In this document: positions 44,049-51,709 of the stretch, piece after piece
Layout of the letters: each line of letters opens with the position of its first letter
How positions within the stretch are numbered: the stretch's first letter is position 1
Assembly: GCF_004341035.1 (NCBI RefSeq)
Contig: NZ_SLXK01000006.1
Span: 1 to 64,000, forward strand
Direction: 5' to 3'
From: Scopulibacillus darangshiensis
Lineage (GTDB): Bacteria; Bacillota; Bacilli; Bacillales; Sporolactobacillaceae
Length of the DNA stretch: 64,000 nt
Program-made: the position numbers and the translations under genes
Notes under the pieces: model-generated
What the model saw: the letters and a program-made list of their open reading frames with translations, nothing else
What the model was told of the DNA's origin: nothing
Database searches by the model: none

Positions 44049-44145
44049 GGGGCTGGTCGCGTAGCTGGTGCTTGCCTGGGTCTTCAAAACCTTTTGGGAG
44101 GCGCGTGCCGTCTCTGGTGGGTTCGATTCCCACACAGTCCCGCCA
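44049..44145 (+). tRNA. selC: tRNA-Sec (anticodon UCA), serving as attR of the element
   Basis: 97 bases including encoded CCA. Acceptor GGGGCTG pairs with CAGTCCC (one G-U), discriminator G73, then CCA. The eighth acceptor pair is G-A. The D arm GCG(T)AGC-TGGT-GCTTGC gives six pairs with one bulge. The anticodon loop is CTTCAAA with TCA. The long variable arm GAGGCG-CGTGC-CGTCTC has six pairs. T arm GTGGG-TTCGATT-CCCAC. The long variable arm, long acceptor/T stack, G73 and UCA define tRNA-Sec. The anticodon stem TGGGT/ACCTT is weak (one G-U, one T-T). The first 43 bases come from the element (attP half), the rest from the host. Confidence 0.93.
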
Positions 44146-44249
44146 TTTTCTTTTTAACAAGAATGATTGCCATTGTTACAGTTAGTTGAAGCGTAAAACT
44201 ATTCTGAAGGTTGATAATTCATAGGGGCAAATATTAAAGAAAATTAGCA

Positions 44250-44696
44250 TTATTCATTGTATAGTTTAATAAAGTCGTCTGATGTCAAGATTGTAACCCC
44301 ATCAATAAAAACGGAGTGTAGTCCTGATTTTTTATCATCCGATATTAAATAATCAGCTTTCCCATAATATGCACAATCCAAAAACATATCATCTCTTGGA
44401 TCTTTGCATCTCACTTCAAGCCGATTATCTTGGTCTATGGTATTAACTGACTTAGAATGATAAAAGATATACATTATTAAACTTAAGAATTCTATTCTTT
44501 TATCTATATCTCTAATTGCCTTTCTAGATATAATCTTTGCAACATAAGCAAGTTCCCCTATAGTATCTTGGGAAAAGAGAAGAGTTATTTTAACATTATT
44601 GAATAGATCCATTATTTGTTGGCTGCTATCTTTACCAGCAATGAGACCATCTATAAATACATTTGTATCTACAACTACTTTAGGTTTACTTACCAT
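44250..44696 (-). CDS. PIN-domain ribonuclease, probable toxin
   Basis: 148 residues. Acidic PIN active-site residues: D10 (VVVDTNVFIDG), Glu in DTIGELAYVAK, and the Asp cluster in CKDPRDDMFLDCAYYGKADY. It belongs to the 'putative toxin-antitoxin system toxin, PIN family' group, which cleaves RNA. It overlaps by 11 bp a small upstream gene that fits an antitoxin. It lies just outside the selC element, on its right. Confidence 0.82.
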   Translation of the reverse strand: MVSKPKVVVDTNVFIDGLIAGKDSSQQIMDLFNNVKITLLFSQDTIGELAYVAKIISRKAIRDIDKRIEFLSLIMYIFYHSKSVNTIDQDNRLEVRCKDPRDDMFLDCAYYGKADYLISDDKKSGLHSVFIDGVTILTSDDFIKLYNE

Positions 44697-44823
44697 GTTT
44701 TTTTTCCAATAATTCCTTTCTAATATCTGCTGCAGTGATACCTTGTGCTTTCATCTCAGAGGTTATAATGTCTTTCATTTTAGCAAAAGCATTGATTTTC
44801 ATAGGTGCTCCGACTGAACTCAT
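44686..44823 (-). CDS. Small antitoxin-like protein paired with the PIN toxin (45 aa)
   Basis: ATG at 44823 preceded by GAGGAGGAAGATAAT. The peptide is MSSVGAPMKINAFAKMKDII followed by TSEMKAQGITAADIRKELLEKKHGK. The 3' end overlaps the PIN start by 11 bp, typical of antitoxin-toxin pairs. Its helical, charged C-terminus could wrap the toxin. No DNA-binding motif is obvious. Confidence 0.68.
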   Translation of the reverse strand: MSSVGAPMKINAFAKMKDIITSEMKAQGITAADIRKELLEKKHGK

Positions 44824-45248
44824 ATTATCTTCCTCCTCGTTGCACACAACTAACACCACCTTCAAGATAATGGTAATTAGTATATGCTAATATTGATTAA
44901 ACTATACCATGAGAATGCCAAATAGTACAGAAAGTACTGTGCTCATGGTGACATCTATATTTCAGTCAACTCAATGAATAGGCTGAGGATTAGAACGGGT
45001 GGAAAGTGATACGATTCAGCGGCCGGAGCATTTACTGCAATATGTCGGGGGTATTAGGCAGAATAGTGAAACAGCTTTAGTAATTACGGGTTCCTTTTGC
45101 ATCAAAAGCCGGACTCTTTCCATATGTACTCGCTTTGGTCAGCGTACATTTATGATAGAGTGCCTTCTTTATTTTTGCCAATATATAGGCTCGAGAACTA
45201 TTTTACACATAGATTTTTTATCCGCCGATTATTACATCGTAGTAATCC
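44824..45248. other. Intergenic stretch, no supported gene
   Basis: AT-rich leader of the toxin-antitoxin pair, then a plus-strand frame (44999-45328) without a ribosome binding site that runs into the convergent methyltransferase gene. I see no supported feature. Confidence 0.5.
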
Positions 45249-46025
45249 TCAGCCTTCCTTTTGACAAAGGACCATCCATTCATCTATTTGAACTGTTTCA
45301 ACTTTTTCATTGGCGGATGTTACATTGAAGTAGGTGTGAATCTCCTTACTCGCACTCAAAATATATTCCTCAACCTTTTCTATTTGGCCGGAGCTGGTTG
45401 CTGTACGTTTGACCCAATCTTGAAATTGATAAGGTTTTTTCCGGCTTCTAGACCTTGTTTCTAATAAACCCGCATCAGCAAACTGTTTTCGCCATTCTTC
45501 AATTGACAAACATTTCACATGACTCTCATCCCTCAACTTTTCCATCTCGTTCATAAACTCGGCCAGATTTCTTTCTTCAGGTACCACATTATCTATCATC
45601 AAAAAAGAACCGTTCGGTTTTAGCACTCTTGCAACCTCCTTGATAAATCTCTCTGGGTTCGGGAAGTGATGAGGTGCGATTCGGCATGTCACAATGTCGA
45701 AGGTGCGATCGAGAAACGGCAAGCTTTCAGCGTCAGCAATCACATACCAAATGTTCTGATAGGACTGATTTAAATGCTTGGCTGTATTAGCTAACATTTC
45801 TTTCGTTAAATCTGTTGCGAATACATGTTCCACAAAAGGCGAAAGGGCTTTCGCAACATGGCCGCCGCCCGTTGCTATATCAAGCGCAGTCCAATGGGAT
45901 TCAGGGTTAAGCCATTCGATCAATAGGGTCAGGTCGGCTCCTTTGGCGTGTGATTCACTTGTGACGTATTTTTCAGCGTTTTTCGCAAACTGTGACCTCA
46001 CCTTTTGCTTTGGATCTTGAGACAT
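45249..46025 (-). CDS. Class I SAM-dependent methyltransferase (YcgJ/UbiE-like)
   Basis: 258 residues. SAM-binding motif I is ALDIATGGGHVAKAL; motif II is in VIADAESLPFLDRTFDIVTC; motif III is VLKPNGSFLMIDNVVPEE. It resembles Bacillus YcgJ-type small-molecule methyltransferases; substrate unknown. I start it at the ATG at 46025 (MSQDPKQKVRSQFAK) after TATGGAGGTAAGACA. A longer frame from 46100 has no such site. Confidence 0.85.
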   Translation of the reverse strand: MSQDPKQKVRSQFAKNAEKYVTSESHAKGADLTLLIEWLNPESHWTALDIATGGGHVAKALSPFVEHVFATDLTKEMLANTAKHLNQSYQNIWYVIADAESLPFLDRTFDIVTCRIAPHHFPNPERFIKEVARVLKPNGSFLMIDNVVPEERNLAEFMNEMEKLRDESHVKCLSIEEWRKQFADAGLLETRSRSRKKPYQFQDWVKRTATSSGQIEKVEEYILSASKEIHTYFNVTSANEKVETVQIDEWMVLCQKEG

Positions 46026-46127
46026 TGTCTTACCTCCATAAATCAGATATTTTGAAGAAAAAGAAAGCCAACAACTATTTGGCCTTCTTTTTCTAAACAC
46101 GACTATTTCTTTGCCTAATATTTAAAG

Positions 46128-46418
46128 TCATCCCTTGGATTCATTACTAATGCCGCGTGTTTTATATATGATTTTACGGATGCTGTCCATTGACAAGTTG
46201 TATTTCTCCTCTAACTTTTCAATAGACAAACCCTCCATGTATAATCGATAAATCTCTTCGTTCCTTCGAGCAATTATCTGACGCGATCCGTTAATTTCTC
46301 CCCAGCCTGCTCGCTGATTTTTTTCCTTGGGGATATAGATGAGCTCGCCCTGGATATATTTCTGCAGTTCCTTCAGCAAACTAGGGGGAAACACCTCTTT
46401 CCCATTTTTGTATTGCAA
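46128..46418 (-). CDS. CD3324-type small helix-turn-helix protein
   Basis: 96 residues. N-terminal YKNGKEVFPPSLLKELQKYI with GELIYIPKEK, then a C-terminal helix-turn-helix (YMEGLSIEKLEEKYNLSMDS). It resembles the CD3324 family and the Mor-like activators. It is presumably a DNA-binding protein of unknown targets. TTG start at 46418 with AAGGAGGACG upstream. Confidence 0.7.
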   Translation of the reverse strand: MQYKNGKEVFPPSLLKELQKYIQGELIYIPKEKNQRAGWGEINGSRQIIARRNEEIYRLYMEGLSIEKLEEKYNLSMDSIRKIIYKTRGISNESKG

Positions 46419-46757
46419 AATTTACGTCCTCCTTATTAAGGTGTACGCGTATAGACATTTTCATATCATTCATCGGTTAAAATCTCCCTTCGTTTGATTT
46501 TTAGAGTAAAGCCTTTCTCATATTTATATTATAAGTGAATTTTCCAAATATAAAAAGAAATTTTAAATGGGGCCGCACATGCAGCCCCATGTCCTGAGAT
46601 TTCCGCCTAAGCGGAAATCACCTCATTCTGCTTAATAATAATAATCAGCCTCCTTTCGCAACATTCTGTCGGTCCGACAACTCCATTAACTCATATAATC
46701 CGCCATGCGAACAAGTGAAAAAACATTTATATTTATTTTTTACCAAATTATATTAAG
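46419..46757. other. Intergenic region downstream of proA with two hairpins
   Basis: GGGGC-cgcacatgca-GCCCC (46569-46588) is followed on the minus strand by ATTTAAAATTTCTTTTT and may be the proA terminator. GATTTCCGC-ctaa-GCGGAAATC (46598-46619) is a perfect 9-bp stem without T-run. No gene. Confidence 0.55.
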
Positions 46758-48023
46758 TTATCTAATCTGACCTGAACCCGTCATACAATACTTTGAGGTT
46801 GTTAATGCTGATAAACCCATTGGACCGCGGGCATGAAGCTTTTGTGTTGAAATGCCGATTTCAGCTCCGAAACCGAGGGCTCCGCCATCCGTAAAACGGG
46901 TTGAGGCGTTATGATAAACAGCCGCTGCATCGACTAAACTCATAAACTTACGGGCGGACGATTGATCTTCAGTAATAATCGCTTCAGAGTGCTTTGTGCC
47001 ATAGTCTTCGATATGTTGGATCGCTTCATCGATATCATCAACTGTTTTGATTGCTATTTCCAAGCCTAAATATTCCTTCTCCCAATCCATTTCTTCTGCG
47101 AGGACGGCTCCAGGAATAGCGTCGACAATCATGCTGTCACCGTGAACAGCAATATTATGAGCTTTCAATGCATCGGTGAGGCCCTGCTTATTTTCATTTA
47201 ACCATCTTTGATGAACGATGAGCGTTTCTGCCGCATTACACACAGCGGGGCGGTCTGTCTTGGCATTGATTAAGATGGATAAAGCCTTATCTGCATCTGC
47301 CTCCTGATCAATATAAATGTGGCAGTTCCCAACCCCTGTTTCTAGTACAGGAATCGTAGCGTTATCAACTACTGCTTTGATAAGGGAGCCGCCGCCCCTC
47401 GGAATAAGAACATCAATATGCTCTTTTTTTGTAAATAGCTGCTGTGTCGTTTTCCGATCTGTCGAATTAATAAATTGTACAGCCTCTTTCGGAATTGTTG
47501 TTTTTTCAAGGGCCTCATGCATGACATCTACGATTGCTTTATTTGAGTGTATGGCAGAGGATCCCCCTTTTAAAACGATAGCATTGCCTGACTTTAATGC
47601 CAGTCCTGTGGCATCAACCGTGACATTCGGTCTCGCCTCATAAATCATACCGATCACACCCAAGGGAACCCGGACGTTCGATACTTTAAGGCCATTGTCT
47701 AATGTCCAGCTGGATATTTCTTCACCAATGGGGTCTTCCAGAGCAGCGACTTCACGCAACCCGTTGGCAAATTCGATGATCCGTTCTTTCGAAAGTGCCA
47801 ACCGGTCCATAAATGCCGCTTCATATTCCTTATCACGCCCCGCTTCAATGTCCTTGTTGTTTGCTTCTAAAATCCGCTTATATTCCTTTTCTAAATGATT
47901 CGCAAGCACATGAAGGGCATCATTTTTTTCTTTTGTTGATAAAATACCTAATATTTTTGCAGCCTTCTTTGCTGCAAGCGTTTGGGCTTCCAAATGTGTG
48001 TGATGTTTCGTTAATAAACTCAC
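46758..48023 (-). CDS. proA: Gamma-glutamyl phosphate reductase
   Basis: 421 residues. NADPH-dependent reduction of glutamyl-5-phosphate to the semialdehyde, second step of proline synthesis. The catalytic Cys is in RPAVCNAAETLIVH, with VLIPRGGGSLIKAV and RFTDGGALGFGAEIGISTQK typical. The start is GTG at 48023 behind GGAGGAATGTC. It lies 37 bp after proB, in one transcript. Confidence 0.97.
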   Translation of the reverse strand: MSLLTKHHTHLEAQTLAAKKAAKILGILSTKEKNDALHVLANHLEKEYKRILEANNKDIEAGRDKEYEAAFMDRLALSKERIIEFANGLREVAALEDPIGEEISSWTLDNGLKVSNVRVPLGVIGMIYEARPNVTVDATGLALKSGNAIVLKGGSSAIHSNKAIVDVMHEALEKTTIPKEAVQFINSTDRKTTQQLFTKKEHIDVLIPRGGGSLIKAVVDNATIPVLETGVGNCHIYIDQEADADKALSILINAKTDRPAVCNAAETLIVHQRWLNENKQGLTDALKAHNIAVHGDSMIVDAIPGAVLAEEMDWEKEYLGLEIAIKTVDDIDEAIQHIEDYGTKHSEAIITEDQSSARKFMSLVDAAAVYHNASTRFTDGGALGFGAEIGISTQKLHARGPMGLSALTTSKYCMTGSGQIR

Positions 48024-48060
48024 GACATTCCTCCTTAATTGATGAATAAGTCACTTTGCC

Positions 48061-49185
48061 TTATATGCCAACCGGAATCGATGTTTCCAGGTGACAAACT
48101 AAATCATTACAATGAACAGCTTCTTTTCCAGTTGTTACATCAACAACCTCTTTTTCAAACAGACATAATTGGCTTAATTGATCTGACGAATATTTGACGG
48201 CGCCGAGACCAATTTCCTTACCTTCCATATCGATCAGCCTGACGACAGAACCGCTCTTAAATTGGCCTTTAACATCATAGATCCCTGTTAGGTATAAACT
48301 GCCTTTTTCTTTAAAAATCGAATTCTTGGCATCGTCATCAATAATAATTTCACCCTCGGGTCCGGAATTAAAAGCAATCCATTGCTTCTTCAAATCCAGA
48401 TTTGCGCTTTTTTCTTTTGACTCGAAATAGGTGCCCTTGGCCTTATTGTTAATGGCATCATATATGATATTTTTTTGGTTGGCTTTGCCCAGAAAGGCCG
48501 GGATGCCAAGAGCCATTGCGATCTTGAATGCATCAATCTTGGAGCGCATCCCGCCAGTCCCGACATGGCTGCCGCTGTCTCCCGCAGAGGCTTCAATGTC
48601 ATTCGTTATTTCATCAACGTGTTTGACTAATGAGGCATTTTTATTTTCACGGGGATCCGCATCATACAGACCGTCAATATCTGAGAGAATAATCAGTTGA
48701 TCGGCTTCAACGAGACCAGCTACCTTTGCTGATAGGGAATCATTATCACCGAATTTCAAGCGGTCGATTGTTACCGTGTCATTTTCGTTTACAATAGGTA
48801 CAATTCCCCGCTCCAATAAAACATTAATTGTGTTTCTTGCATTGTTGTATCGGTTCTCATCAGAAAAGTCGCTTCTTGTTATTAAAATTTGTGAAGATAC
48901 ATAGCCATGGGAAAGAAACCGTTCCGAGTATGTTTCCATTAAAAGGCCTTGGCCAATTGAGGCTGCCGCTTGCTTTTCCGGCAATGTATTTGGTCGGTTT
49001 ATACATCCGAGCTTCCGGTATCCTGCTGCCACCGCACCTGACGATACGAGAAGCACCTCATGTCCTTCATCCTTTAAACGGACAATTTCATCAACTAGCC
49101 GCTCAAGTTTCTTTTTGCTGATTTCTCCATACATACTTGTTATAGAACTGCTTCCTATTTTTATGACAATCCGTTTTTTATTCAT
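48061..49185 (-). CDS. proB: Glutamate 5-kinase
   Basis: 374 residues: amino-acid kinase domain (1-~255; VIKIGSSSIT, VSSGAVAAGYRKLG, GTGGMRSKIDAFKIAM) and a C-terminal PUA domain (~280-370). It phosphorylates glutamate, the first step of proline synthesis and the usual point of proline feedback. I start it at the ATG at 49185, since AGGAGATG gives correct spacing there and not for the ATG at 49191. No T-box leader is visible in the 89 bp upstream. Confidence 0.96.
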   Translation of the reverse strand: MNKKRIVIKIGSSSITSMYGEISKKKLERLVDEIVRLKDEGHEVLLVSSGAVAAGYRKLGCINRPNTLPEKQAAASIGQGLLMETYSERFLSHGYVSSQILITRSDFSDENRYNNARNTINVLLERGIVPIVNENDTVTIDRLKFGDNDSLSAKVAGLVEADQLIILSDIDGLYDADPRENKNASLVKHVDEITNDIEASAGDSGSHVGTGGMRSKIDAFKIAMALGIPAFLGKANQKNIIYDAINNKAKGTYFESKEKSANLDLKKQWIAFNSGPEGEIIIDDDAKNSIFKEKGSLYLTGIYDVKGQFKSGSVVRLIDMEGKEIGLGAVKYSSDQLSQLCLFEKEVVDVTTGKEAVHCNDLVCHLETSIPVGI

Positions 49186-49212
49186 TTTCATCTCCTAATC
49201 ACTCCAGTTAGT

Positions 49213-49260
49213 AAAAAAATAAGCGGTCTAACATGCTTTATGGTGTCAGACAGCTTATCT
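49213..49260 (-). terminator. Terminator after proC
   Basis: ATAAGC-T-GTCTGA ... TTAGAC-C-GCTTAT stem, then TTTTTTT on the minus strand. It lies between proC and proB, so proBA may be partly separate from proC. Confidence 0.8.
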
Positions 49261-49279
49261 TTGGTTTTCATCTATCCGC

Positions 49280-50122
49280 TTAGTTAGGAATGGGGGTTTT
49301 TTGCAGCTCAGCACTGATTTCTTTAGAACGTTCGGCTGCGCCTTTAATCGCTTCAGCTATGGCAACGCCCCCGCCGTTTTTCTCTAAAGCCTCGAGCCCA
49401 GCTGCCGTTGTTCCATTTGGTGATGTGACATTTTCCCTTAAATCGGTCGGTGACGTATCCGTCTCCATCAGCATCTTACTAGCACCAAAGATTGTCTGGA
49501 CGGCTATCTCCCTTGCCAGCGCCTTGTCTAACCCTGCAGCCATCCCAGTTTTTTCAATATGCTCAACTAAATAATAGATATAAGCCGGACCGCTGCCTGC
49601 AATACCGGTAAAAACGTCCATTTTGTCTTCATCAATAATGGACACGCCGCCGATCCCTTGTAATAACATCTTAGCGTCCTGCACTTTATCCATGGCCGCA
49701 TGCTTTCCAGGGGTAATGGCTGTAGCCGATTCTCCGATCATGCTTGAAGTATTCGGCATAACACGTATAACCTGCTGTCCCGCGTTTAACCGCTCTTCTA
49801 TGAAGGATGTTGATATCCCCGCTAAAACGGAGAGAATAAGCTGATCAGGGCGCAGCCTGTCCTTTATTTCGGAAAGGGCATCCTCGGCATGCTTAGGTTT
49901 CATTGCAAGAATAAAAATATCTATGTTTCCATAATCCAGTGCATCCCGTTTGACGGCAGTAATGCCGTATGTTGCAGAAAGCTCCTGCAACCGATCATGA
50001 CTAGACTTATTTGTAGCGATAACCTGCTTGGCAGGGATTTTTCCATCGTGGACAATGCCCGAAATCATCGCTTCCGCCATTGAACCCGCACCTAAAAACG
50101 CCACTGTCTTATTTTGTAACAT
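49280..50122 (-). CDS. proC: Pyrroline-5-carboxylate reductase
   Basis: 280 residues. N-terminal Rossmann motif FLGAGSMAEAMISG; the C-terminal dimer domain carries GSGPAYIYYLVE and DLRENVTSPNGTTAAGLEAL. It makes proline from pyrroline-5-carboxylate with NAD(P)H. GGAGGCGTTGG precedes the ATG. It is upstream of and co-oriented with proB and proA, giving the complete proline pathway in 3.4 kb. Confidence 0.96.
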   Translation of the reverse strand: MLQNKTVAFLGAGSMAEAMISGIVHDGKIPAKQVIATNKSSHDRLQELSATYGITAVKRDALDYGNIDIFILAMKPKHAEDALSEIKDRLRPDQLILSVLAGISTSFIEERLNAGQQVIRVMPNTSSMIGESATAITPGKHAAMDKVQDAKMLLQGIGGVSIIDEDKMDVFTGIAGSGPAYIYYLVEHIEKTGMAAGLDKALAREIAVQTIFGASKMLMETDTSPTDLRENVTSPNGTTAAGLEALEKNGGGVAIAEAIKGAAERSKEISAELQKTPIPN

Positions 50123-50431
50123 CCAACGCCTCCTAAAATCATTACTTTTTTTAGTTGTTCGTATTTTTCTTTGTTTGTTCGCTTTTTTCTTTCAACAGTT
50201 TCTTATGATAGCACGTTTAAAATGATTATCAAGGATTGAGTAGGGTACAATCAGCCTGTGTAAGCGGAACCATTGGGACATAAATGACAGTCAAGGAGGC
50301 AGATCGAATGATTTCGTGCTTATAACCGGAATTTGCAAAGTAAGAGCCTGCTTTTCTATGAATCTTATCTTGATTCAACCATAGAAACCCAGATATAATG
50401 GAAATGGAAGGTTTTAAAAGGGGTGTGCGTG

Positions 50432-50854
50432 ATGTCTGGATGGTTTATGACACTCATCATTACATGGTCCGTCATTTTTTTTGGCTTGATGGTCATCGGC
50501 GGTTTCTTTATGTTTCGCAAGTTTCTCAAAAGTTTGCCGAAAGATGACGGGAAATCAATACTTGATTGGCAAACGGATTACATAAAACAGACCAGATCTC
50601 TATGGTCTGACGAGCAGCTCGCCTTTCTTGAAGAATTAGTGGCACCGGTGCCCCAGTTATTTAGAGACGTTGCGAAGGAGAAAATCGCCGGGAAAATCGG
50701 TCAGCTTGCGCTCAAAAATAAAGCACGACAAATTACTGAAGCTTTGATTATCGAGGGCTATATCAAAGCAACACCAAAGCGTGATCACAAGTTTTTAAGG
50801 AAAACATTAACGAAACATGAGATTGATATACAACCTTATGAACATTTTTTTTAA
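50432..50854 (+). CDS. DUF2621 (YneK-type) membrane-anchored protein
   Basis: 140 residues. One N-terminal membrane helix (MTLIITWSVIFFGLMVIGGF) precedes a soluble helical domain (DWQTDYIKQTRSLWSDEQLA ...). Matches DUF2621/YneK of B. subtilis, there a neighbour of ccdC, as here. The ATG at 50432 follows AAAAGGGGTGTGCGTG; a GTG at 50423 is inside that site. Function unknown, conserved in spore formers. Confidence 0.8.
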   Translation: MSGWFMTLIITWSVIFFGLMVIGGFFMFRKFLKSLPKDDGKSILDWQTDYIKQTRSLWSDEQLAFLEELVAPVPQLFRDVAKEKIAGKIGQLALKNKARQITEALIIEGYIKATPKRDHKFLRKTLTKHEIDIQPYEHFF

Positions 50855-50863
50855 ACATTTTAA

Positions 50864-50899
50864 AGAGGGTCCCTTAAATTCCAAGGGACCCTCTTTTTT
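50864..50899 (+). terminator. Terminator of the DUF2621 gene
   Basis: AGAGGGTCCCTT-aaattcc-AAGGGACCCTCT followed by TTTTTTT, a 12-bp perfect stem. Confidence 0.92.
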
Positions 50900-51004
50900 T
50901 ATACTTTAAGAATGTTTAAGTTCGCTAAAGCGAAAATGCAGAATAAAGTATAAGGGCAACTAAGGCTTTCGCCATTAAAGCTTGGCGATAAGCCAAGTTT
51001 TCTT
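50900..51004. repeat. Interspersed hairpin-ended repeat, type III, copy 1
   Basis: Begins TATACTTTAAGAATG and ends GCCAAGTTTTCTTTA. It shares the ATAAGGGCAACTA(A)GGC segment and the terminal hairpin CTTGGC-GATA-AGCCAAG plus TTTTCTTT with types I and II, but has a different left half with the hairpin TTCGC-taaa-GCGAA. Confidence 0.85.
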
Positions 51005-51110
51005 TATACTTTAAGAATGTTTAAGTTCGCTAAAGCGAAAATGCGGAATAAAGTATAAGGGCAACTAAGGCTTTCGCCATTAAAGCTTGGCGATAAGCCA
51101 AGTTTTCTTT
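51005..51110. repeat. Interspersed hairpin-ended repeat, type III, copy 2 (tandem)
   Basis: Direct tandem copy at a 105-bp period. The only difference seen is atgcaG versus atgcgG. As with type II, the copies are head-to-tail and almost identical. Confidence 0.85.
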
Positions 51111-51119
51111 ATCAGTCTT

Positions 51120-51608
51120 TCACGTTGTTGTCGGGACGTCTCCGATCTCCATTCTGCGGACTAAGCGGCGGTACATGACATACATTGCGATCCGCCAAGG
51201 TAAAATCATGCCAAAGGCTAATGTAAAAAAGAGCCCGCTTGTCTGCGGCAAATTGATGCTTTTCTCCAAATAAATCTTCATGACGGTTCGAATGACAAGC
51301 AATCCAATGAGTATGAAAATGAAGGCCTTTGACCTTTTCAAATAAATCTCGTCATTTTTAACGTGAAATTTCGATGTTTTTATTAGAAAAATCGAGAACA
51401 AAACCCCAACTAAAAAGGCTTCGATCAGCTCGCTCCATGGTACCCTGACTTCCGGTACAACAAACATCAGAAAACCGGTAGACATAAATACAGGAGGCAA
51501 TAAAATTTTCTTTGCATTCGTCGGCCGGTTGGATGCTTTCATTCTGACCACGATGATCGATACCGCGAACAGAACGCCGATCAATAGACTGCCAATTTTT
51601 ATAAGCAT
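51120..51608 (-). CDS. ccdC: CcdC-type membrane protein
   Basis: 162 residues with about five hydrophobic segments. Matches B. subtilis CcdC (DUF1453) in length and in the segments SIIVVRMKASNRPTNAKKI and ILLPPVFMSTGFLMFVVPE. CcdC is encoded with CcdA in the cytochrome c maturation region of Bacillus, but its own role is not essential or clear. It lies close to the DUF2621 gene, as in B. subtilis. ccdA is not in this window. Confidence 0.88.
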   Translation of the reverse strand: MLIKIGSLLIGVLFAVSIIVVRMKASNRPTNAKKILLPPVFMSTGFLMFVVPEVRVPWSELIEAFLVGVLFSIFLIKTSKFHVKNDEIYLKRSKAFIFILIGLLVIRTVMKIYLEKSINLPQTSGLFFTLAFGMILPWRIAMYVMYRRLVRRMEIGDVPTTT

Positions 51609-51685
51609 TTAGATCAACCTTCTCACCAATTTAGAAAATACAATTGTCTCATCCACATTATAACGTTTTTCTATTCAACTTAAAA

Positions 51686-51709
51686 GGCTAAAGAAGGCAC
51701 TTTAGCCCT
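51686..51709 (-). terminator. Terminator overlapping the stop of the VanY-like gene
   Basis: GGCTAAAG-tgcctt-CTTTAGCC followed by TTTTAAG on the minus strand. The stop codon TAA lies inside the stem. Confidence 0.65.

Larger units (their letters stand above)
37252..44091. mobile_element. Integrative element (~6.8 kb) inserted in selC
   Basis: Bounded by the 43-bp direct repeat of the 5' half of tRNA-Sec. It contains a tyrosine recombinase beside attL, a serine resolvase, a Rep-like winged-helix protein and six small or unknown genes. Codon use and base composition are more AT-rich than the flanks. Arm-type repeats of TTAGACCCAGTGGTAC (37412-37427 and 44001-44016) lie near each end, likely extra integrase sites. 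There are no capsid, portal or conjugation genes, so it looks like an integrative plasmid or a satellite-like element rather than a phage or ICE. Confidence 0.9.

Noticed and set aside
44999..45328. 109-codon plus-strand frame
   Set aside because: No ribosome binding site, GTG start, no recognisable motif, and its 3' end overlaps the methyltransferase gene on the other strand. I considered a degraded dehydrogenase fragment but could not align it convincingly.
45249..46418. Methyltransferase and CD3324-type gene as part of the selC element
   Set aside because: They lie beyond attR, and no second selC fragment was seen to their right, so there is no evidence that they belong to the element.
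49186..49280. Proline T-box riboswitch upstream of proB
   Set aside because: Only ~90 bp separate proC and proB and these hold a plain terminator; no T-box sequence (TGGNACCGCG) is present.
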